Virus record (IMG/VR): IMGVR_UViG_3300032246_001703
Coordinates: 1 to 27,650 of that record
Reading direction: 5' to 3' (one strand)
From: a virus
Length of the DNA stretch: 27,650 bases
Shown here: one piece after another, positions 1 through 6,215 of the stretch
Numbering within the stretch: the stretch's first letter is position 1
Layout: every line of letters begins with the position of its first letter
The notes under the pieces: generated by a model
What the model saw: only the letters and a program-made list of their open reading frames with translations
Told to the model about the DNA's origin: nothing
Database searches by the model: none
Translations under genes and position numbers: made by a program

Positions 1-746
1 GATTCAAATTTTGCAATATCTTGATTCTTTTGAGTTTGCCATGCAGTGCTTCTCAATTCGAATGTTTTAATAGATTCTTCCACCTTTTTATTGCTGAGTA
101 ACACAGCGTCCAATCGTACCTTTTCTTCTGCTAAATCCAGTTTTGCTACTCGCATTTGCTCTTTTAGTAGTTCTGCTTTTTCACTCAATAGAGTTATGCC
201 TAACAATTGTTCTATAATCTCTCTCTGTTCGGCCTGTTTGGTTGCTAGAAACGGTTGTGTATAAGTGTTAAGAGCTATGATATTCTTAAACATGGCATGA
301 CTCATGCCGATTAATTTATTGATTTCTTCTTGTGTTTCTCTATTCTCTCCTTGAGCTTCGTTATTGTCTTCGGTTCCATCTGCCCCAGAATTCTGTTCCA
401 CTTCATTGATAAAGAATTTCAATACCTGTGGTTTTCTGCCTCGTTCGATTTTATAATTTACACCGTTCTTCTCAAAGTTCACAGTGACCAACATGTCTTT
501 GCTGTTGGTTTTGTTTACTAGATTATCTCTTCTTATCTGTGTCAGTGCTTCTCCAAAGAACACATAACTGATGGCATTTATAATGGTGGTCTTACCAGTG
601 CCGTTTCGAGCACCAGCATCATCGCCGCCCAAATCCATGTTCTCACCGATGACCAGCACTAGATTTTTGCCAGCAAAATTTACCGCTTGAGTATGATTAC
701 CCACGCTCATGAAATTTTTTACTGTGAGATCTCTAATTGTTAACAT
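1..746 (-). CDS. gp46: gp46-like recombination endonuclease ATPase subunit (partial)
   Basis: N-terminal 248 residues of the large subunit of the T4 gp46/gp47 complex, the phage equivalent of Rad50/SbcC. With gp47 it resects DNA ends for recombination-dependent replication and host DNA breakdown. The start ATG (744-746 on the complement) gives MLTIRDLTVKNFMSVGN, the usual opening of SMC-type ATPases. A Walker A motif GARNGTGKT lies at residues 45-53, followed by ITNAISY-type helix sequence. A QREIIEQLLGI stretch near residue 175 precedes the entry into a charged coiled coil. The gene continues past the left edge, so the zinc hook, signature motif and Walker B are not visible. The start overlaps the end of gp47 by 14 bp, which suggests translational coupling. 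No good Shine-Dalgarno sequence is seen. Identification is firm; only the N-terminal ATPase lobe is present. Confidence 0.93.
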   Translation of the reverse strand, partial: MLTIRDLTVKNFMSVGNHTQAVNFAGKNLVLVIGENMDLGGDDAGARNGTGKTTIINAISYVFFGEALTQIRRDNLVNKTNSKDMLVTVNFEKNGVNYKIERGRKPQVLKFFINEVEQNSGADGTEDNNEAQGENRETQEEINKLIGMSHAMFKNIIALNTYTQPFLATKQAEQREIIEQLLGITLLSEKAELLKEQMRVAKLDLAEEKVRLDAVLLSNKKVEESIKTFELRSTAWQTQKNQDIAKFE

Positions 747-1755
747 CTAAATTGTTATAAATTGCCATTAATACTTTTTTATCATAGGTCTGTGAATCCA
801 CTGCTTCCAATTGTTTGATCACAATCTGATCCACACTGTCAAACTTTTCCACTTTAACCATGGGTTGATCTGCTTGATCCAATTGTTCTGGTATCAATTG
901 TAATTCTCTCAACTGATATTTTTCCATAAATGTTTCTCTGATAAAATTAGCTTCTTCATAGGAAATCTTAATGTCTAATCCCACACGCACATACATTCTT
1001 GATGCTAGTATGCTGTCAGCATCAGATAATAATTGTGATATTTTTACATTTCGGTATTTTGGCATGTTGGGATAGTTGATATATTTGGGTTCGCCACCAT
1101 ATTCCAACACCATCATGCCACGCTCATCATCGCCAGCATCAGCATAATTGTGTGGAAATGCATTGCCAATGTAATGTATGTTGTTTCTTATCTGTCTCTT
1201 ATGGAAATGTCCTGTGAACACATACTCTTGATTCACAAAGTGTTCTGCTTTAATAGTGCCGACATCTGGCATGTCTACCATGGCATTCATTTTAAAATAA
1301 GGTAATTCAAAATGTCCAAAAATATATCTCTGTTTTAGATCCTGTATTCTTCTCCACTCATCATGCACAATCCATGGCACTATGGCTACATCGTCGGCCA
1401 ATAACCAATCATTCACAATCTGTATGTTGGGAATATTTCTACAATATTCCATACTATTAATTTCTCTTTTGTCTCTGTAGAATAGATCATGATTGCCCAT
1501 GATCACATAAACTTTTTCAAAAGCTCGGCCTAGTCTTTCCATATTGCTCACTGTGTAGTTCATGGTGCTAACATTGGTAGCAGATCTGTGATGATGCCAA
1601 TCGCCTAAGAATATGCAGGTTTCACAACTGTGTGCTCGGGCCTGTTCAATGAACCAATAACAAAATGCTTCTCCATCATCGTTATGAACTCGACTGTTGC
1701 CTTTTAATCCAAAATGTATATCAGTAAAACAAGCAGCTCGTTTAAAAAATGCCAT
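733..1755 (-). CDS. gp47: gp47-like recombination endonuclease nuclease subunit
   Basis: Metallophosphoesterase of the Mre11/SbcD family, partner of gp46 in DNA end processing. The phosphoesterase motifs appear in order: D12-I-H14, G51-D52-W-H54, G87-N-H-D90, G147-H148 and G182-H183-F-H185, so all metal-binding positions look intact. At 340 residues it is almost the same length as T4 gp47 (339). The C-terminal third (after about residue 220) would be the capping and partner-binding region. It lies 9 bp after gp55 and overlaps gp46 by 14 bp, in one operon; the order 55-47-46 on one strand also holds in T4, although there with extra genes between. The start is the ATG at 1753-1755, giving MAFFKRAACFTDIHFG; no clear Shine-Dalgarno precedes it. 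The catalytic call is well supported. Confidence 0.95.
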   Translation of the reverse strand: MAFFKRAACFTDIHFGLKGNSRVHNDDGEAFCYWFIEQARAHSCETCIFLGDWHHHRSATNVSTMNYTVSNMERLGRAFEKVYVIMGNHDLFYRDKREINSMEYCRNIPNIQIVNDWLLADDVAIVPWIVHDEWRRIQDLKQRYIFGHFELPYFKMNAMVDMPDVGTIKAEHFVNQEYVFTGHFHKRQIRNNIHYIGNAFPHNYADAGDDERGMMVLEYGGEPKYINYPNMPKYRNVKISQLLSDADSILASRMYVRVGLDIKISYEEANFIRETFMEKYQLRELQLIPEQLDQADQPMVKVEKFDSVDQIVIKQLEAVDSQTYDKKVLMAIYNNLDVNN

Positions 1756-1764
1756 AGTTAGATA

Positions 1765-2694
1765 TTATTTTGTTTTGTCTTCATCTGCAAGAGATAATTT
1801 GCCAGCTGCTTTCAATTCTTTGTTTAATTCTTTTAGAGCGGCCTTGCTGTAAACTTTAACTTCTCCATGCAATTCTTTTTGTCTCTTTTTTGCTGCCACA
1901 GTCTCACTCTCATTTTTAGCTTGTCGAGTATAACTCGGCATCATCTCATTCATTTCTAAAATATCATCACGAATATTTTGATTTTTCTTTTCAATGTTTA
2001 GAATTCTTGTGAATGAGTTTGTGATGGCTGCTGTGTAATAGGCAAAAGGATTCTCAGATTTTGATTCGTCAAATTGTAGACCAATTTGACTCAATTGCAT
2101 CAGTGCCTGTGATCGCATCTCGTCCACATAAGTGTATCCTCTCCAGTTGCTCCTTTGGCTATATCTTTCTGCTAGTTTTAAAAACATGTTTGCTAGATTA
2201 GGAGTGATCTTGCCGTGGTCATTACTGAAATGTCCATTGGTCATACCACCAACCCAGTGTGATTTACCCACACACACTGTTTGTCCTTTTTCATTGATTC
2301 TGTAGTGTTGAAATGGAGGAAAATTAACTTTCGTGTGATGATCTGCTCGAGTTTTAGGATTTTTTTTTCTTTCGCTGTCCATGGTGATATGATCAAACAT
2401 CATTACTCGAAACACTAGATCAGTTTTTTTAACTTTTCTTGGAGAGACTTCATAATCACTCATCTTAATTCTTTTATTGCCTAATTTTTTAGCTGCCTCC
2501 CAAGCCTTGGCTGTTAATCTTTTGGCTTGTATCTTTCTTGCTTTGGCAATATTAGCATTGTTGATCTTTTTAATATCATTAACAATCATGTCATAGTCGC
2601 TGTCTTCGAGACTAACATATGAGCAATAGGTATTCTTGCTCTTGTGTATCTCCGCCAGCAAATCGCGATTATTCAGATAATTCACTCTTTTCAT
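1765..2694 (-). CDS. gp55: gp55-like late transcription sigma factor
   Basis: Sigma factor for late transcription, which replaces the host sigma on RNA polymerase and recognises TATAAATA-type late promoters with help from the sliding clamp. The recognisable part is residues about 165-250: LAERYSQRSNWRGYTYVDEM, then FDESKSENPFAYYTAAITNSF and NIEKKNQNIRDDIL, matching the sigma region 2-like core of T4-type gp55. At 309 residues it is much longer than T4 gp55 (185). The extra sequence is a basic N-terminal region (residues 1-90), a segment with FRVMMFDHITMD and FPPFQHYR (95-131), and a lysine-rich C-terminal tail (260-309) that ends in polar residues. A Shine-Dalgarno TAAGGAA lies 6 bases upstream of the ATG, which fixes the start. 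It is the first gene of the leftward operon, and a TATAAATA promoter lies just across the divergent gap. Its gene contains a run of nine A on the coding strand at 2360-2368. Confidence 0.88.
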   Translation of the reverse strand: MKRVNYLNNRDLLAEIHKSKNTYCSYVSLEDSDYDMIVNDIKKINNANIAKARKIQAKRLTAKAWEAAKKLGNKRIKMSDYEVSPRKVKKTDLVFRVMMFDHITMDSERKKNPKTRADHHTKVNFPPFQHYRINEKGQTVCVGKSHWVGGMTNGHFSNDHGKITPNLANMFLKLAERYSQRSNWRGYTYVDEMRSQALMQLSQIGLQFDESKSENPFAYYTAAITNSFTRILNIEKKNQNIRDDILEMNEMMPSYTRQAKNESETVAAKKRQKELHGEVKVYSKAALKELNKELKAAGKLSLADEDKTK

Positions 2695-2700
2695 AAAAAA

Positions 2701-2707
2701 TTCCTTA
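2701..2707 (-). promoter_or_regulatory. Ribosome binding site of gp55
   Basis: TAAGGAA on the minus strand, 6 bases before the ATG at 2694. It is the best-placed Shine-Dalgarno sequence in the window and supports the chosen start of the sigma factor. Confidence 0.7.
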
Positions 2708-2735
2708 TTTTAGTTGTTTGCTTTGTTGCCTGGAG

Positions 2736-2764
2736 ATTATAAAGTGCGCCTATTATGATGCCTA
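2736..2764 (-). promoter_or_regulatory. Putative sigma70-type promoter for the gp55-gp47-gp46 operon
   Basis: Read on the minus strand: TAGGCA (2764-2759, 4 of 6 matches to TTGACA), a 17-bp spacer, then a perfect TATAAT (2741-2736). Initiation would fall near 2729, leaving a leader of about 35 bases before the gp55 ATG with its Shine-Dalgarno. A host-sigma promoter suits early or middle expression of these genes. The -35 box shares bases 2763-2764 with the rightward late promoter. The assignment rests on sequence match and position only. Confidence 0.5.
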
Positions 2765-2770
2765 TAAATA
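2763..2770 (+). promoter_or_regulatory. T4-type late promoter upstream of gp48
   Basis: Exact TATAAATA, the T4 late promoter consensus, 60 bp before the gp48 ATG and in the only divergent gap of the window. Transcription would start near 2776 and read the whole rightward baseplate block. No sigma70 -35/-10 pair is visible in this orientation, which suits control by gp55, encoded next door. Confidence 0.72.
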
Positions 2771-2829
2771 TTGTTATAGTATACTGAATTTTATATGAAA
2801 AAACAACCTATTAATAAACGGATTTAACA

Positions 2830-3711
2830 ATGGGAATATTAGACACAGCAGGCAAAGTTTTAGGTGTTATCGGAGGGGTTAATAAAGTTATTTCTTCCAA
2901 TCCCACTTTAAATCGTTTATTTGGAGCAGGACTAGGCAGAGGAGCCGAAGCAGCAGATCAATTAAACTCTAAAGCCACGTGGACTGTAAGAAATGGACAA
3001 ACAGATTTTAGAGTTAAAGTTACTTTACCATCAGAAAGTGATTTAAATGAAATATTTTTTGGAGGATCGAGACAACAATTTAAAAATAATAGACAAAAAT
3101 CTCCCAACAATGTACTTTGGCCTCTAGCTGCCGAGGGTGGAGTTATATTTCCGTTAACTCCGAGCATCATTATTCAACATGCCGCCACTTATAATCCCAT
3201 GGCATTAACGCACAGCAATTATAATTTCTATGCTTATGCCCATAGTGAAATACCATCATTCACAGTAACTGGAGAATTTCCTGTACAAAATCAAGAAGAT
3301 GCTCAATATTGGGTAGCCATGTTACATTTCTTTAGATCAGTGACCAAAATGTTTTTTGGTGGAGCCAACAATTCGTTAAAAGGCAATCCACCCCCAATTC
3401 TACAATTAAATGGATACGGCAGCTATGTATTCAACAATGTTCCTGTGGTAGTGACCAATTTCAACGTGGATATGAGAGCTGATGTAGATTATATATGTAC
3501 TACGCAAAAAACCGATCAAACATCATTGTCACAAATGGAACCAATGATCAACGTTATGGATGATAAAAATAATACATGGGCACCAGCATTGAGCACAGTA
3601 ACTTTACAATTACAACCAGTATATTCTAAAGAAAGTATCAAGAAATTTAACATGCGAGATTTTGTCAATGGTCGTCTTAGTGGAAGAAGTAATGGAGTAG
3701 GATTTATCTAA
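2830..3711 (+). CDS. gp48: Baseplate tail-tube cap protein, gp48-like
   Basis: First gene of the rightward virion block. The 293-residue product has a small hydrophobic N-terminus (MGILDTAGKVLGVIGGV), then a beta-rich body with IFPLTPSIIIQHAATYNPMA (about residues 106-125), FTVTGEFPVQNQEDAQYW (about 144-161), a helix AMLHFFRSVTKMFFGG, and FNNVPVVVTNFNVDM. This pattern is typical of the tail-tube-like caps gp48/gp54, which close the hub and nucleate tube polymerisation. T4 gp48 has 364 residues and gp54 320, so this one is shorter. Synteny with gp53, gp5, gp25 and gp6 favours gp48, but gp54 cannot be excluded by eye, and no second tube-cap gene is present here. A CGGA sequence precedes the ATG, and the stop overlaps the gp53 start (TAATG). 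Confidence 0.68.
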   Translation: MGILDTAGKVLGVIGGVNKVISSNPTLNRLFGAGLGRGAEAADQLNSKATWTVRNGQTDFRVKVTLPSESDLNEIFFGGSRQQFKNNRQKSPNNVLWPLAAEGGVIFPLTPSIIIQHAATYNPMALTHSNYNFYAYAHSEIPSFTVTGEFPVQNQEDAQYWVAMLHFFRSVTKMFFGGANNSLKGNPPPILQLNGYGSYVFNNVPVVVTNFNVDMRADVDYICTTQKTDQTSLSQMEPMINVMDDKNNTWAPALSTVTLQLQPVYSKESIKKFNMRDFVNGRLSGRSNGVGFI

Positions 3712-4010
3712 TGGCACAGTATAGCAATACATCTCCATATTTTAATACTCCTGAAAATAATATCAGTCTAGATTTTTTAGTGCCTAGAGCTATCACTGCG
3801 GCAGATGATGACATCACTTATACCATTGATAGAATCTATGCCTATAGACCAGATCTTCTTGCCTACGATTTGTATGGCACACCAAGACTATGGTGGATAT
3901 TTGCTCAAAGAAATCCTGATGTAATCGAAGACCCAATCTATGATTTTGCGCCAGGCAAAGTGATACAGTTACCTAAACTGAGCAACCTTAAGAGGGATTT
4001 GGGTATATAG
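3711..4010 (+). CDS. gp53: Baseplate wedge subunit gp53-like
   Basis: A 99-residue protein consisting mainly of the LysM-like module typical of gp53: IDRIYAYRPDLLAYDLYG (residues 40-57), TPRLWWIFAQRNPDVI (58-73) and FAPGKVIQLP (79-88). In T4 gp53 is 196 residues and clamps the wedge arms together; this version is about half that length and lacks the larger C-terminal part. The start codon overlaps the gp48 stop by one base (TAATG), so the two are translationally coupled, and a GGA 8 bases upstream may help. The next gene starts directly after the stop codon. Its place between tube cap and hub genes agrees with the call. Confidence 0.85.
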   Translation: MAQYSNTSPYFNTPENNISLDFLVPRAITAADDDITYTIDRIYAYRPDLLAYDLYGTPRLWWIFAQRNPDVIEDPIYDFAPGKVIQLPKLSNLKRDLGI

Positions 4011-6206
4011 ATGTCTAATATGTCATCAATGACAGCAGAAGAGAATGTGCTTAATTCTTATGCTTCTTACAATTATATATTTACTCTATCTTGTCTTACT
4101 CCCAAAGAAATGGAAAATGCTCGAGATATAGTAAGATCCGAGTACGTGCCTCATGATATTATAGCTAAGAGTGGAGGCATAGGAGGAGAAGGCAATTATA
4201 GTCCATTTGGAATAGGAGATCCGAATCTATCAAAAACCATTTATAATCAAATGGAAAAAACAGCATTGAGCAAAGGAGAAACAATTGATCTCAGTGGTCG
4301 TAAAAATGCTGACAAAATATTAAAAAGAGGACACGATATTTTTATTGAAAAAGTCACAATAGATAGTTACTATACGCCAAATCCATATCGTAAATTATCT
4401 ACACTTAGCAACTTAGACATAGAGATGACCGAACCATTGGGTGTAACACTGTTTGAAAAGTATCGAGCAGCAGCCAATAACTGTGGCTACACGGATTGGA
4501 TGGACACCCCTTACTTGCTTACATTAGAATTTCGAGGGTTTGATGAAAAAGGCAAAGAGTTAGGAGTTGTGCCGCGATCTAGAAGACAAATGGTAATAAA
4601 ACTTAATAAATGTCCAATGAAAATATCTTCAGCAGGAACATCTTACACACAAACGGCTGTTGCATATAATGAATTGGCATTCCTAGATAGATTTAATAAA
4701 ACCAGAACTGCTGGGCAGGTACCCGGAAATCCTTCGCAAGGAAATTCTGCTATATTAAACAACAATGGCATAATAGATCCCAACAAAGGATTAAGGATAG
4801 GCGAAGTTGTGGATATGAATAATTTACAGACAAGACAATCACCTAGAAATCCCACCTATGATCTCACTAGATTAGATGGAGCTCTAAATGCACTAGCAAA
4901 TGAATTGAACAAATCTCAAATTGAAGAGCAAAAAGAACCACTCAGAGAACTTATAGACGAATATAGAATTATAGTGGAACCGGGCGTGGGCCAATCAATT
5001 AAAGATTCAGCCAATTGGAACATTGATAATCCTGGATTAGATGGTAGATTTAAATTTAGTTGGGGTAGAAATGAAGACATAACAAATATAATCACAAATG
5101 TGGTACTAAATTGCGATCAATACAGAGATATTAAAAAGAAAGTGGAAAAATTTTGGCAAAATTTTGATAAATCAGAGCTTAACCAAATGGAATCACAAAC
5201 TGTGAATCCACAAGATTTTATGGTGCCTTGGTTTAAAATTACTTCTTCAGTAGAAACCAAAATAAACGAATGGGATACTCTGTTGAATATGCATCCAAAA
5301 ATAGTAACCTATAGAGTACAACCATATTTTGTACATATTCTAAATTTTACTGTGGTGGGATTAATAGGAGCTGAAAGTACTTTTGCAAAAACAGTTAAGA
5401 AAGCCTACAAATATATTTTTACAGGAGAAAATACAGAGATAACTGACTTAGAATTAAATTATGACGGTTCCTATTATCAATCAAGATTGTACGACGGTAG
5501 TCGTAGTGATGGAAACACACGAGATGTAAAGAACACAGAGCTGCAAGATAAAATTAAAGTTAGTAGATTGTATGGAGATGCACCATTTACAGATTCACTT
5601 AGAGAAATGAGAGGATATCCTTCAACAGTGAAAGATGAAGATGTTAATACCGAAGACGGAGCCAGTCGCACAGACACAGATGAATTCATGAATTATCTAA
5701 CAGATCCGCAAAAAAACATGATATTAATAGATATGACCATATTGGGAGATCCTGCATGGATAGGACAAGATATGTGGTTACCGGTTTCTTCTTCTACAAA
5801 TTCAGAATTAGTTACATATAAATCAGGCGCAACAGTGTATCATTGGGATGATAAAATGGGGTCTTTTAATATTGATCAGGCAGAACCATTTGTAACTTTA
5901 GAATTTAAATTTCCCACTGATATTGACGAAAAAAAAGGCACAATGAATTTTTCTGGATTAGAAGATATACATTTTAATGGACTCTATAGAACAAATAAGG
6001 TGCGTAGTGTATTCAACAGAGGATTGTTTACGCAGGTGTTAAACATGAATAAGTATCCTAACCAAGGAAAAACTTCATCAAGACCAAGACCATTACAAGG
6101 ATCAACAGACAACACAGAAGCAACGCCTAAATTTAGATTAGAGAATCTTGCTGGAGCACAAATATCACTTGCAAAAGAAAAATTAAACAAAATTAAAGGA
6201 TTATAA
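4011..6206 (+). CDS. Large baseplate hub-type structural protein in the gp27 position
   Basis: A 731-residue protein directly upstream of gp5. No enzyme motif is visible. The N-terminal part (1-60) has YNYIFTLSCLTPKEMENAR. The middle has IEKVTIDSYYTPNPYRKLS and a beta-rich YLLTLEFRGFD segment. The C-terminal half has FMVPWFKITSSVETKINEWD (about 403-422), YKYIFTGENTEITDLELNYD and ILGDPAWIGQDMWLP (577-591). The last resembles the turn found in hub proteins of the gp27/gpD type. The linker at 225-260 (GQVPGNPSQGNS) is low complexity. From its position before the spike gene and these weak motifs I infer that it fills the role of the gp27 hub, forming the ring that holds gp5; T4 gp27 is only 391 residues. 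It starts one base after the gp53 stop codon. It could instead be another conserved virion protein with no T4 counterpart. Confidence 0.55.
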   Translation: MSNMSSMTAEENVLNSYASYNYIFTLSCLTPKEMENARDIVRSEYVPHDIIAKSGGIGGEGNYSPFGIGDPNLSKTIYNQMEKTALSKGETIDLSGRKNADKILKRGHDIFIEKVTIDSYYTPNPYRKLSTLSNLDIEMTEPLGVTLFEKYRAAANNCGYTDWMDTPYLLTLEFRGFDEKGKELGVVPRSRRQMVIKLNKCPMKISSAGTSYTQTAVAYNELAFLDRFNKTRTAGQVPGNPSQGNSAILNNNGIIDPNKGLRIGEVVDMNNLQTRQSPRNPTYDLTRLDGALNALANELNKSQIEEQKEPLRELIDEYRIIVEPGVGQSIKDSANWNIDNPGLDGRFKFSWGRNEDITNIITNVVLNCDQYRDIKKKVEKFWQNFDKSELNQMESQTVNPQDFMVPWFKITSSVETKINEWDTLLNMHPKIVTYRVQPYFVHILNFTVVGLIGAESTFAKTVKKAYKYIFTGENTEITDLELNYDGSYYQSRLYDGSRSDGNTRDVKNTELQDKIKVSRLYGDAPFTDSLREMRGYPSTVKDEDVNTEDGASRTDTDEFMNYLTDPQKNMILIDMTILGDPAWIGQDMWLPVSSSTNSELVTYKSGATVYHWDDKMGSFNIDQAEPFVTLEFKFPTDIDEKKGTMNFSGLEDIHFNGLYRTNKVRSVFNRGLFTQVLNMNKYPNQGKTSSRPRPLQGSTDNTEATPKFRLENLAGAQISLAKEKLNKIKGL

Positions 6207-6215
6207 ATTAAAATT

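Noticed and set aside
46-521. Two plus-strand open frames opposite gp46
   Set aside because: They are antisense to the clear Walker A-bearing gp46 sequence and have no recognisable protein features.
6202-6209. TATAAATT before gp5 as a late promoter
   Set aside because: It ends only 6 bp before the ATG, overlaps the end of the preceding gene, and differs at the last base; such AT-rich words are common here.
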